Assembly (NCBI GenBank): GCA_007753675.1
Contig: CP036432.1
Span: 9,953,381 to 10,017,380 of the forward strand
DNA: 64,000 bases
Reading direction: 5' to 3'
From: Stieleria magnilauensis
GTDB lineage: Bacteria; Planctomycetota; Planctomycetia; Pirellulales; Pirellulaceae
The notes below the pieces were generated by a model, which made no database searches, was not told the origin of the DNA, and saw nothing but the letters and a program-made list of their open reading frames with translations. Below are positions 15,001 through 20,269 of this stretch, one piece after another. Numbering within the stretch: position 1 is the first letter of the stretch; each line of letters opens with the position of its first letter. A program made the translations under genes and the position numbers.

Positions 15001-18000
15001 CCCACCGTCGTGTCGATGAGCTTCACCACGGATCCGGTTGACGGTTCCGGCGTTCCTTTTCCCTTAATGACCAGTTCGTTCGTGCCCGTCCCCCCATTGA
15101 CGACAATTCCGTCTGGAACGGTGATCAAACCGTTAGAACTATCGACGATGATTTTGTCATTCCCGCCCAGTCCCTGAATCTGAATTCGTTGATATTGAGC
15201 GATCTGTACGCGGTGCACTGGCGTCGTACCGGATTCGTCAAAGAAGACATCCAGCAACGTCGGGTTCGCCGCACTGCGGACGATTCGAAACGTATCTTGG
15301 GCTGCCGAACCATTGAGCGCCAAAACGTGAGGTTGGGCGATGTTTGCACTCACGTTCTCGATCGTTCGTATACCGGCACCCATGGTCGCCACATAGAATA
15401 TGCCGGTTCCATTGGCAGACTCTCCGTCGGGGTCCACGTTGGCAAAACGAACGTCGTTGACGAGAACATTGGGGAACTGACTGCCGAACTCGGTCCAGAC
15501 GAATTTGCCCGCTGTGCTGGACGGCAACCGCCGGAAAATTCCGCCGAGCCCTCCTACGACGACAATCGAATCGCCCGCCGTTGTCGGCGTGGCGTCGTAC
15601 ATCGTGATCGACTGCAACTTGCTAGTCAGTGCCCCAGGGGCACCGACCAAATTGTCGGTGATCTTTTGGAATTGATTGGCGGCGACGGAAAGCGCGGTGA
15701 CGTTATTGGACATCCAGACTTCGTTGTCACGCAGCACGTATACGCGACGCCAATCTTGCGGATCGACAACGATGTCCCGAATCGTTCCACCAGCAAGTAG
15801 ATGCCCGGTCTTGCCGTCGGTGATCTTCGTGAATTTTTTTTCGGTAATCTTGGCGAGGCCGTCCAGGGACGGACTGCGGTAATACAGCTGGCCACCCGTC
15901 GTGCCGACATAAGCGACGTTTGCCTTCCCAATCGCCCCCTCGTAGCCTCCATAAACGAGTGCCGAAACCTTGTCGTTCTCACCACCGAACGGCGTTGCAA
16001 GTTTTTTGGTGATGTCAATGATCACGTCGCCCGCCATTCCGTTTACCGAGGACGTATCGGCGTCTTCATACAGCCCGTTGCGACCGAGCAGCATTCGTTG
16101 TGGATCGACCGCATTGAGCACAAAGGGGAACTCCACGAATCCAGTTTCGTTTCTGTCAGCGGGATTAAGCCCGGTTAGATCAATGTCTCCCGCTCGCCTT
16201 TTCAGTAAGACTCGATTGGAGCGAACCCACAGTGCAGTGGTCTGCGTGTTACCGACGAAACGGGTGCCAATCAATTTGAATTGGTCGTTGTCAATCCGAC
16301 TGACAATGAAGTGGTTGCCGTTTAACGCGTTGAGTCCACCCTGCAAGCCATGAATCGTGATTTGATCGCCGGTTCTTAGCCCGTGATTGTTCGATCGAAT
16401 CGTAACCGGATCTCCAACTGCGCCGGAGATTTGACTCGCGAAATTTTGCTTATGCCAAACTCCACCACCCGTGTACGCCCCATTCCCCTCAACATCCCCG
16501 GTAAGTGTCTTGATTTTGAAGGTGTCGGCCGTCACGTTGTCGACTTGAAAACTCCCGTTGGAGGCGTTGTTTCCGTGGACACCGGTAATGATCACAGCAT
16601 CGTCATTTGCAAGACCGTGTGCCGTTGATGTCACTACGACGGGGGTGGCGTTTGTTGCATCTGTAATGGATCCACGAGTGGTGTTGATCGGGTTGCCATT
16701 CCCGTCGACGTGATTGCGATAAAACCATTTGAGATTGTTGGCGAGCGAATAACGCAGGGCGCCAGGTTGCCCGGTTGACGTCTTGGAATCGGCTGACGTT
16801 GAATCGACTTGCTGGGTCTGGCCGTCGCCTCCCAGTGATAGAGTCGCATTGGCACCCGGCACCGCTTGCCAATTCAGATTGCCACTAACTGTCTGCACCG
16901 CAGAACCATTGTCCTGAAATCCAGACAGAAAGACTTTGTTTACAGAATCATACGCGACGGAATACGATTCGAACGCTCCAAGATTTCCGGTAAGCGATTG
17001 CCAGGCATTGTTTACCGCATCCGCGGGATTCGCAAGGAAATAGATCCCTCCGTCATCGGCTTCCAGCAGAGTCGTGCTGTTCAAGAAAACAAGGTCACGA
17101 GAATCGGGATGAGGCGATGTGTTGCCTTTCGTTAAACCAGCGGAATTTTTCGAACCGACGATCTGTACCCACGAACCTGCTCCTGTCGGGCTGTAGCGAA
17201 AAACGTTGTCGCGGCCCTGACCACTGACGTAAACAATGTTGTCGTTCGCCCGGTCAGCAACCATATTGAATCGATCGTGAAAAGTCGCTCCTGCGTTCAA
17301 TCCAATTTGAGCGAGCGCGGTCCACTGGGATCCATTATCGGCTGATCGAAAGAATCTGGTATGCGTCCAGGTTCCGCCTCTGACATAGGCTTTGTTACCG
17401 ATAACGGCTGTGCCGGTGAGAGTTTCAAGCTGGAATGTGTTTGTGGTGACACCAGCGACTTGAAACGTACCATTCGCGTTGGTATTGCCTTCAACACCGC
17501 TGATGATGATCACATCGCCATTGGACAAACCATGTCCCGCCGACGTGATGACGAGGGGCGATGCCATTGTCGCTCCGGTGATTTCTCCGTTGCTGCTGAT
17601 TCCCGCAAAAAGCACGTTGCCGATCGGAGGTGCAGAAATTTCAATCTGACTCGAAAGGGGAATCCCAGCCAGTCCGTTGTTGATCGCCACCCACTGCGAA
17701 CCGCCCGAACCCTGCACGCTGCGATAGACACCTTTGCCGGGAACTGCTGCGTAAAACCGAGCGCTATCCGTGGGGTCAACGATCAACTGCGTCACCGCAC
17801 CGAATGGCAAACCTCCGTTGACCAGCACGAACGTCTGGCCGCCATCAATGCTGCGGAAGAGCCCGCCACCACGGGCCCTTGGATTGCGAGGGTCATTCCC
17901 GCCGTCAGAGTCCCAGCCTTTGCCAGAAATCGTCGCAGCCAGAATGACTTGTGTACTGCCCGAGCCGATGGCGGTTGGCACAAGTTCCTTGATCCGTTGA

Positions 18001-19790
18001 CCGGCCAAGCCTACCGTTCCCAGCAATTCCCAGTTCTTTCCGGCGTCGTTTGACTTTAGAATGCCAATCGGATCGCCGCCCGTGAATCCGTTGCTGAATT
18101 GTCCCGTGCCGGCGTACACCGTGTTTGCGTTGAGTGGGTCGATCGCGACCGAGCCGATGGATAGGGAAGCGAATTGTTGGGTGAGCGGCTCCCATTGGGT
18201 GGTCGTCGGCGTGGAATAACTGGCGTTCGTCGTTCGCCAAACTCCGCCATTGACCGTTCCGACGAAAACAATGCTCGGGTCTGTAGGATGCACGGCAATG
18301 GATTGGACCGCGCCCGCAACCGGATTGTTCGGTGCGACATTCGACGCCGTGCTATTGGTCACGGCATGCGGTCCCTGTTCGATCCACCGATCGGGGCCCA
18401 ATGTGAACAACACCTCGCCAGTGAAGGTCGTGTGAACCGCACCCGTGCCTACCAAGACTGCACGCTCGGGCGCATCATTGAAATAGACCAAAGCCTCGCC
18501 ATTGACGAGCGTGCTGGCGTCCGCAAGCGAAACGCTAGTGATCTTCAGCGATGCGTTCGAAAGATCGAACTGCGCACCGCGAATCTCCGGGACAACGACC
18601 ACATCGTTTCCGGCACCACCGGAAAGATGCAGCTCGAAAGCGCCCAGACTATTTTGGTGTGGCGATGGATCAAATGATCTGATTGTGATCTTGTCATTGC
18701 CGACACCAGCATTGATCGTCACTTTCGTCGTGCTAACAAGTGGTGGAAGATTGAACGAGTGACGTTCGAACATTCCGTTTTCACTTTCGATCGTAAACTC
18801 GCCAGAGGACGAACCTTTCTTGAGTAGAATCTGATCGTCACCAATCGTCGTGGATGTCCAAATGATGTCCGTTGCCGTCCCCGATTGTGTGATCGGTTCC
18901 ATCCCCACGTACGCGATTGCCCTGCCGTCCGGGTTGATCGTGCCCGAATCGGGGCCGCTGGCCGTGTAGGCCACGCTGTTATAATCCCCGTCGATGACGA
19001 CCGAGTCGAAGCCACCGTCGCCGCCGCGAACCGATCCGCTAACGAACGCGTCTTGGGCGAAAACAAAGGTGTCTTCATTGTTCGCAGCGCCGAGCAAGGT
19101 TTCCACACCGAAAAATTCAAACTGCCCACCAACGTTCCCGGTATTCCCACCGGTGACGCTCCACGTCGTGTCTGCGACCGGTCCCCGCAGCAGGTCAGAA
19201 CCGACGATGCCTTGAAAGACGATGCGGTTGGGCAAATGCGTTTCAAGGTACGACGCATCGATTTCCAACTGCAAAACATCATCGAAGGGCGATCCGGTAA
19301 TCAGCAGTGGATCACCGATGCTCGCGACCGTTCGCCAGGCGAGGAGTTGCTGCGTCGCCGATTCAATCAGCTCGATGACATCCGCGCCGTTCGCATCGGC
19401 GATTCGCAAGGTCCAGTCCACCGGCATCGATGATGTCGCGGCGGAGTAAAACAAGTCCGCAGGCGGAGGTGGTTGTGTTGGTAACCGCTCGGCGATCGAA
19501 ACACTAAATCGAAGTTCTCGATTCCCCAAATCGTCGACGTACAACTCGCCCGATGCCGGCCGCGATGGCAACTGCATTTGATCAGGCCCCGACGGGCCGG
19601 CGAAACCACTGAGTGCTTCACGACGGCCGACATCGGCCGAGCAACTCAGTCCCGGGTGGCTTCCTGACGCCTCGTCATCGTTCAGGGGGAGGTCAAGCGG
19701 CACCGCCGATAGCACGAGCCGGTTTTCAAGCATTTCCAGAAGGATTTGGCGACGTCGCTGCGGATCCGCCGTTCGTCTTTTCCGATTCAT
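1..19790 (-). CDS. Giant multimodular extracellular protein with RTX repeats (3' end outside window)
   Basis: The frame is open from an ATG at 19790 to the left edge, giving at least 6,596 residues with no stop. I checked the frame at several points (near 1150, 4990, 12590, 17750) and it stays the same. The start is the only ATG after an in-frame stop about 80 nt upstream; no Shine-Dalgarno is visible. Residues 18-29 (LEMLENRLVLSA) match the LExRxLLSA motif typical of giant planctomycete envelope proteins. Order of parts: sialidase/BNR-like propeller (about 470-1490, with KSNDAGKNWE, RSIDGGQTF and RSADNGSQWT) carrying three FCCH-like inserts; long beta-rich repeats (about 1600-4060); an EF-hand-like loop DPNRDGKVRLGE near 4000; RTX array (about 4160-4470); Calx-beta/Ig-like repeats (about 4820-5375); more RTX (about 5700-5737 and 5856-6300); and a second propeller-like repeat at the visible end. 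The likely role is calcium-stabilised surface adhesion or matrix; this is inferred from the modules only. Confidence 0.9.
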   Translation of the reverse strand, partial: MNRKRRTADPQRRRQILLEMLENRLVLSAVPLDLPLNDDEASGSHPGLSCSADVGRREALSGFAGPSGPDQMQLPSRPASGELYVDDLGNRELRFSVSIAERLPTQPPPPADLFYSAATSSMPVDWTLRIADANGADVIELIESATQQLLAWRTVASIGDPLLITGSPFDDVLQLEIDASYLETHLPNRIVFQGIVGSDLLRGPVADTTWSVTGGNTGNVGGQFEFFGVETLLGAANNEDTFVFAQDAFVSGSVRGGDGGFDSVVIDGDYNSVAYTASGPDSGTINPDGRAIAYVGMEPITQSGTATDIIWTSTTIGDDQILLKKGSSSGEFTIESENGMFERHSFNLPPLVSTTKVTINAGVGNDKITIRSFDPSPHQNSLGAFELHLSGGAGNDVVVVPEIRGAQFDLSNASLKITSVSLADASTLVNGEALVYFNDAPERAVLVGTGAVHTTFTGEVLFTLGPDRWIEQGPHAVTNSTASNVAPNNPVAGAVQSIAVHPTDPSIVFVGTVNGGVWRTTNASYSTPTTTQWEPLTQQFASLSIGSVAIDPLNANTVYAGTGQFSNGFTGGDPIGILKSNDAGKNWELLGTVGLAGQRIKELVPTAIGSGSTQVILAATISGKGWDSDGGNDPRNPRARGGGLFRSIDGGQTFVLVNGGLPFGAVTQLIVDPTDSARFYAAVPGKGVYRSVQGSGGSQWVAINNGLAGIPLSSQIEISAPPIGNVLFAGISSNGEITGATMASPLVITSAGHGLSNGDVIIISGVEGNTNANGTFQVAGVTTNTFQLETLTGTAVIGNKAYVRGGTWTHTRFFRSADNGSQWTALAQIGLNAGATFHDRFNMVADRANDNIVYVSGQGRDNVFRYSPTGAGSWVQIVGSKNSAGLTKGNTSPHPDSRDLVFLNSTTLLEADDGGIYFLANPADAVNNAWQSLTGNLGAFESYSVAYDSVNKVFLSGFQDNGSAVQTVSGNLNWQAVPGANATLSLGGDGQTQQVDSTSADSKTSTGQPGALRYSLANNLKWFYRNHVDGNGNPINTTRGSITDATNATPVVVTSTAHGLANDDAVIITGVHGNNASNGSFQVDNVTADTFKIKTLTGDVEGNGAYTGGGVWHKQNFASQISGAVGDPVTIRSNNHGLRTGDQITIHGLQGGLNALNGNHFIVSRIDNDQFKLIGTRFVGNTQTTALWVRSNRVLLKRRAGDIDLTGLNPADRNETGFVEFPFVLNAVDPQRMLLGRNGLYEDADTSSVNGMAGDVIIDITKKLATPFGGENDKVSALVYGGYEGAIGKANVAYVGTTGGQLYYRSPSLDGLAKITEKKFTKITDGKTGHLLAGGTIRDIVVDPQDWRRVYVLRDNEVWMSNNVTALSVAANQFQKITDNLVGAPGALTSKLQSITMYDATPTTAGDSIVVVGGLGGIFRRLPSSTAGKFVWTEFGSQFPNVLVNDVRFANVDPDGESANGTGIFYVATMGAGIRTIENVSANIAQPHVLALNGSAAQDTFRIVRSAANPTLLDVFFDESGTTPVHRVQIAQYQRIQIQGLGGNDKIIVDSSNGLITVPDGIVVNGGTGTNELVIKGKGTPEPSTGSVVKLIDTTVGVAGRQSISYSNATLSNLIGTPTTASEILKSSADGLKFFGATVRTVMASGSKDPAVTGGTTNSALLGGASPTFLADAISGKKDASVGRAGTLEAAPFGTVESLLGDTSFLLRLIEEGTNGFNLGDLGDSITTLDDFKNKLDALDSSPGNVSYTQSAGVTTFDVRIINTLDGFVPIDVNLDFAGGKIRLDGSQQISAELNLHFVFGIDSQGVFFDVGNTHPELVVSKIQTTGEVRGAGRFGFLEVKLDNASLNIDPTVAFSVNLKEPSGSTIDNKIRTSELTADTIGIVDLAFTGNPAVNDVVLAGTFSVGAILPGLDAPFELGSANVNVTWADVNDITSFSVAATGGPGQQLLDFLKVNTDEVLDQLKMVKDHLTAFQVDVPFLGDSLNTLTDVVNAFDQSIVQPLSEPVTGKANFPTVQQLATTVATALGLEPDTIDLKYDSATKELTYRIDVPIELFDESKDIDFGFDLAKGLADLSFSTQANVDANVNLGMRFGIDLDGVIAGDDPSDYIFIRDAKVSGNLSLVASAINASARFGFISVDVVDGSGSANMQLDVSLVDPKTNADDGRIDVRELIAAVTNDPKSLVDPNFSGSAQFSFPLTIPILGITTASADSTLTVSMPDFTDPSTVQVQLPNTPDMSELLNFTRTDAASLVSQLGQLANFLDGLRKSSAFANFDIPFTDSNVGDILKFAEMFSDALLFDEGDDDKVDGNNKLVFDLNKALSNAGLGSRIRAEGDGSKITLIADDPQITAFSIKKDASDAGGYTKLNFTDPQTAVSDNGFLKVTSTAFSSDPNAVKLAGDAVVEFSITTAAGTTPFDVTIKKTDTDNNTGVGDDRERLLDAGNKATFKTHKDLARKLAGLLGLTPAVINARYDAPNDSLLYEIDFSNIAMGILDVPLDFDLNLQPLLNLDSKSNVRLSGNAGFKFTLGLYLGDADPNQLLSVNDTIESVYGTGVIKTDLAITSPFEVIERFQFAEAKFNVTTTEQGQSQTPVLVTVPAANITARDVIGGSTGVVQKLNDALATAGLGGKIEAGNLGNLLLFRAKTNSPVTTFSIDVVQASPALEKELGFATNGAATKIGDEVSLRATKSLRPTLPPLSADANFAVEVAGNTHNIVVKAADTQGNGNLLDLVFDLNQAFKKQSIDTLVKAESFGRKLIITALNGATPLRITSTAGDPAIDELGLATALLGNTNDLSVFTRDGSSFAVSLDGATTLDNVINAINTAGAGKVTAGLNAAKTALQLTDNTSGNSTFRVQPINNSAAAARLGIMATAAADVSASGQSTGSSNVIEGQQAGGVKLLDRLFLQNAVLSGNVALSTPDPNDVDGDSKLDDGIQASARFGGFVGIALDGGGSLSGSLSAGFKNPTTGQLGGRVTLSELITGIQTDVTSVIALPSISGPNPTATGTAQLDLALKVTPDLPFVQINNPKLNIQVPNIFADLSASGAIIVNMTDLGELIKFDTPDLTFDSILDALSQLVDFLGAFEKFGFLDEDLPVLDVSLHDLISLTKKFKAVVDQARANPAATLQFLEDKIEEALGVASAADPLTLALYTDNKGTPSDTTDDLDLLRITVDLGADFDKNLGINFDLGGAGILTGSAGLRATGDLDFTLDFGIDLTSPTNVYVFDSAGLTGTLAAAATDLNFKAGIKPISVAVRKGQATVGPTPGGPVPNGKLFHAGLDFDNDPAVATPKLLSEVFSTTTNNLGTYFTASIGGTLDVDLPVYVPESKFKGTIQYDATLAASLSNGIDVTDTLTAVDPNNNPIPIANLFNIDLDNFSPLDNLLLAIDGVDAFLELVQTLMDGQIGSFTIPLIGDSLEDGAQFVEDFRETFVAGLRKAVETSADPDENFVVQQLVGLLGTGGLDILRELPTDPLFPDDPNDPNDNFIRLKTNVNDVGVEPDAVYFEWVFQLGQDLTNADTDIGFDFGIPGLGLSSSGALATQIGWTMDVGFGLSAQDGFYLLLNQDQSDAEIDFTIKAEPEAGSEISLELGFLEATATDKGQTELEATFQIDVTATGDHKVELSEFGSLDLEFGIAAKAVADLALTLGINSQNSNAFPNIKADFWLDWRIDANPGTTQLDIKPLASILNGNLILDGLQKVQFDNLSIDIGSFATNLLGPVFTEIAKFTKPIQPVIDTLTTPIPVISDLGPEITLLDIAAYYGNFDPAYIETVAEIITFVNAFGELTDTENAQLPISTSPFVLYDPASSITPDLSSSLTDLSKVQNFTIPGVTGFDLNVLNGKGEKTSSTFLKNVNASPTVDIPVLDNPTSLLGLLLGRDVTLVTLTLQRLFVDFDYKAFFPILGPLGVSITGNVDASLGNPKTGKGIAFGYDTYGIRRFAEADFQNPLLIFDGLYISDTENADGSGKDVPELVFDAGLRAAAELNLGIAEAGVGGGVFAQVLFDLYDPNRDGKVRLGELADNIAGEFKHGDPLLSPLAIFDLSGDMVARMEAFLKIDLFLFSIDKTWAFGPEGKILDFDVDFTRVPKLATEVSDNVLQLNMGPLSDKRLNGNVKDDGENFRVTQNPGDASEIRVEIFDPSQGIYRFNTDYDNPVKLIIQGGQGDDTIDLSGITNASITYEIDGGPGNDTIILGPNSGNAIILGGPGDDVITGGGGDDVIYGGLGNDTINAGGGGDVVFGDSGEIGNSYYRSKVKFGDGNDSIDGGTGNDLILGAGGSDTVNGGSDRDTIIGDGGRVQLNTNGSIKSVLDTKRGFAGFADTLRGDAGNDTIYAGLGADLLFGGGDHDTLYGERGKNTLEGGPGNDILNGGDESDLLKGDAGNDTLLGNAGVDRLEGGDDGDKLDGGAGADTLFGDGGDDELLGGGDADRLEGGAGNDTLDGGAGVDTLLGGDDHDLLLGAIGTDLLDGEEGNDTYEITFLGGTTSSLVNVSDSGVQTDTDLLEVIGTDLDDQFLLRANHLVQDGIAFVAMINAKKDVERVNYKSVERILVSGSLGDDRFAVDDVGAELTIDGSLGDDFFQVGQLYRSRRLGPSTPSTADDTNPLNGIRDEDAFATIETTRGFLSNGTRYPMTIQGGVGNDTFVVFHNMAVLSLNGDEGDDSFAIRAFALAGSQEPVRDRTDISGGAGADLIEYVVNAPVNIDGGDGFDTVIVIGTEFGDDFVVTKDGIFGAGVQPRFVNIESLKVDGAEGDDRFYVQSTGAEFVTEIAGGLGSDTFNMSGATPPVVSNDLLGHSGIIAHSVESVDSNYHGAKVIGISANVADNDEPSIIITQSEGETIVGEDGFSDSYDITLAHAPLADVLVTVNAPVPIGRDKELKAKKFRIYSNATGSSNNFETHSVVLKFTPANWMLPQTIHVDAPNNDASELHDYDDDAIEGTHTGVITHTVTVVGDPRVPDDAFSGSPTQVTDNTIVDTSASFPTAAEGLRGRYVTMIEGPGLGEQRLILSNTANTLTLRSGEWTVTPTTASRYVVQHYHELKAPSVSVTVYDNDAAELIVVQADASTPAPGDADGATEVIEGGTGDRLELKLSRQPTGTVTVDLAGGSEVTLSPSQLVFDSTNWNTAQTVTVNAADDSIREGFHFGSIEFAITSATDVDQVIPASETIVASKRVSFVPLERKPDSGATITVTVDGQTRPSNRYRVVSNKIVFQDDSGKPDRVKGQIQVTYSYRKPGFHQSSVSPLPVSIADNDVSQVLIRETFGSTDVIESSSASAQPPIADTYTVVLTRQPSANVKVVVVPQMTKSTRSVIRNDLVQVGVTSSAAGAVSQADGTLELTFTPSDWNQPKEILVRAVDDLIVDGGDTKVFAPSIHSLAGIQGPLVVEGAGGNGSALLGGAVLLPGELNVRPATGNVILMEDKSLTANTSDLLAVSGVTTLADLLNKTIEITEGPGVGLFRLILAAADLGGGQAKLTLNESWGLTATQLGDVKKYAVTTMSLNFFAKEEEQIDVMTLWHDDSLADSTGTLSASRVAGLGMGPDVTIGGRSQPGGIRYNDLEVVDVKLGAGHDDLQIVGAQIREDGFQTWTTVNTGPGDDNVVLKLNAVDQIVASGTATSGATATLVDASANYPVTGLGIQGHRVRITAGTGIGQTRQILSNTHDTITIALAWETIPDATSVYEILDQADGSISLSTGRGDDTVDATTTDRSLLIFGEEGADTLTGGLGDDLIFGDLGRVDYFDSDGAIVTRLGTHPDLDTRTSRRDVQFFSSPTSATGTTLTDTSAAFPIGDESLAGLFVRITIGTGALQRRRIVSNTSISLVLSEAWDVIPDGSSTYRIYALSEDQTDGVVREAELKLTIPTTDGGNDSINGSSGNDVLLGNFGADIIHGNDGQDRIFGHGIQGSNDDAAADQLFGDDGRDEVHGQDGDDTVSGGDSNDDLFGGAGADSILGGEGNDQAYGGPGNDQLQGDAGDDILFGQTGQDSISGGDGTDYLDGGEGTDSLSGGIGNDVLFAGTGIGNVLNGDEGDDRITGADEGGDTDPDFTDAIYFGDLIIGGPGDDQIWALAGADHVLGGDGNDRIDTGLGSDDADGGSGNDWMFAGHGLGDRLLGGSDDDELYGSHFGDDTLAGGTGQDRLFGQGGNDTLDGDAGDDFLDGGIGVDLVRGGLGDDELLGGGGTLDQLLGQEGDDVIRGSDDGADLIFGGPGNEWIIGLGGNDVISGGPGDDVIRGGKGDDKIAGDGGIDVLLGDDDHDILYGHNTTGVGDGTADDGAADRIFGDFGTGADETGSGQDQLFGGGGTDLMFGEAGDDFIDVVTETVQTYDYGSGEAATPSDFVTPTPTADPVLTTADPMILAVATLPTGPTYTGRWTEFAGSASGWGISGGGPVSIEPAVAIDASGKRYVTWADARHGNFEVYVAVHESGVGWRQLAGSVAAGGVVATPTSSRRPSIAIDADNNPIVVWTEIDAAGSDLRAAKWDPTAGAGSGAWVPIGDSLLPGGITGGNPSDRADESSIAITPSGPVIAWLDQSSGAKNAYARRFAAGDWVTLGSNVATAGVSESDSDIEGLAIAVDGETVAIAWTQTTGDQSEIYLRQLSGSTWGQ
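890..2700 (-). repeat. RTX calcium-binding nonapeptide arrays B and C
   Basis: Array B is short (about 2690-2580, reading GEEGADTLTGGLGDDLIFGD). It is followed by one of the three 65-residue modules and then the long array C (about 2225-890, residues about 5856-6300). The nonapeptides keep the GGxGND consensus almost without a break, e.g. GGPGDDVIRGGKGDDKIAGD. RTX arrays usually lie toward the C-terminus of secreted proteins, which fits a gene end not far beyond the left edge. Confidence 0.9.
2280..4950 (-). repeat. Three copies of a ~65-75-residue module between Calx-beta and RTX parts
   Basis: Copies are coded at about 4940-4700, 2985-2755 and 2490-2285. The shared pattern is T-x-L/I-x-D-T/A-SA-x-FP/YP, then a GxxV-x-I/M-x-x-G-x-G-x-x-Q-x-R-x-I/L-SNT core, and then a W-x-x-x-P-D/T-x-x-S-x-Y end. 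Examples are VDTSASFPTAAEGLRGRYVT and TDTSAAFPIGDESLAGLFVR. I cannot assign it to a named family with certainty. Confidence 0.6.
3670..5330 (-). repeat. Calx-beta / Ig-like tandem domains in the giant protein
   Basis: At least three domains of 90-120 residues (N-terminal edges near 5330, 4660 and 4060) carry the Calx-beta-like features: ExG acidic lead-in, a LxLSRQPTGTVTVDL or VVLTRQPSANVKVVV strand, then FTPxNW-x2-P/A-Q-x-I/V-x-V-x-A-x-DD. Such domains are common in bacterial adhesins and bind Ca2+ in the eukaryotic Na/Ca exchanger. Confidence 0.65.
6380..7310 (-). repeat. RTX (hemolysin-type) calcium-binding nonapeptide array A
   Basis: On the minus strand this stretch codes for dense GGxGxDxLx-type nonapeptides (residues about 4160-4470), such as GGPGNDTIILG, GGAGNDTLDGG and GGDDHDLLLG. 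These repeats fold into parallel beta-rolls that bind Ca2+ outside the cell. The G- and D-rich coding explains the periodic gtcgtc/gccgcc texture seen on the plus strand. Confidence 0.9.
11200..12870 (-). repeat. Four flagellin-hook-IN-like motifs in the giant protein
   Basis: Four segments of about 45 residues share the pattern hydrophobic-x-DLN-x-A-x6-I/V-x-A-x5-G-x-x-L-x-I/L-x-A/D, followed by a short strand of the TFSI/TFRV kind. They are coded near 12855-12740, 11965-11830, 11610-11470 and 11365-11225. Examples are LNKALSNAGLGSRIRAEGDG and LNDALATAGLGGKIEAGNLG. The pattern recalls the hook-IN motif of flagellar hook-associated proteins, but no other flagellin feature is present. The motif probably serves as a generic beta-alpha structural unit here. 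Confidence 0.45.
16266..17580 (-). repeat. Three FCCH-like ~55-residue inserts inside the giant protein's propeller
   Basis: Three copies of one module are coded at about 17580-17410, 16662-16498 and 16418-16266 (residues about 738-794, 1044-1098 and 1125-1175). The shared pattern is a polar strand, then HGL-x2-G/D-D-x-V/I-x-I-x-G-V/L-x-G, then NG-x-F-x-V and a closing TF-x-L/I-x-x-LTG. Copies read, for example, TSAGHGLSNGDVIIISGVEG and TSTAHGLANDDAVIITGVHG. This resembles the FCCH domain of ubiquitin-activating E1, which also turns up in phage and bacterial structural proteins. The resemblance is by eye. Confidence 0.6.
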
Positions 19791-20187
19791 CTGAAGCAAT
19801 CCCGCCTGCTGCCGCCAACGGTTCGCGAACCCGAAAGGGTGCGAATCCGCCCGTTTGGAATGCCACGTGCGTCATTGCGCGCGCGAATCGGACACCCGCA
19901 TTGATGATGTATCGATTCGGAACCCGATCTTGGGTTGCAGGTGATGTCTGCAGAGAAGCTGCAATAAAGAAACCGTTCAGCGCAGAAACGGCTGCGTTTT
20001 TGAGAATACCTTGACCGCAATCAACGCCTGTTGAACACCAGCGTCCGGGCGCCACCATTAAGGTTGATTTAGCAGTCCAGGCTAAACCCCGAAGCCAAAG
20101 TGAAGATTCGCTGTTGCCGTTGGAAGTCTGCCAAGAGTGGCAATGATGAGAAGGGAGCCGCCGTCAGGCGAAGGTCGCGACGTCAAA
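19791..20187. other. Intergenic region upstream of the giant gene
   Basis: No convincing gene is seen; the short frames on either strand have no recognisable features. It must hold the promoter of the minus-strand giant gene (start at 19790). I see no strong Shine-Dalgarno or clear promoter boxes. Confidence 0.5.
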
Positions 20188-20225
20188 CAAGCCGTGACGG
20201 GAACGCGAATCCCAGCCACGGCTTG
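20188..20225 (-). terminator. Probable terminator after the DUF1559 gene
   Basis: A perfect 9-bp stem (caagccgtg at 20188-20196 and cacggcttg at 20217-20225) encloses a 20-nt loop, about 45 nt beyond the stop of the DUF1559 gene. On the minus strand the stem is followed by TTTG rather than a long T run, so termination is likely but not certain. Confidence 0.5.
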
Positions 20226-20269
20226 AACGATGTGGACGTCAACTTGGTCGAAGTCTGAAGAGCGATGAG

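Noticed and set aside
19726-20058. 110-codon minus-strand frame overlapping the giant gene start
   Set aside because: It lies in a different frame over the start of the giant gene and has no features of its own.
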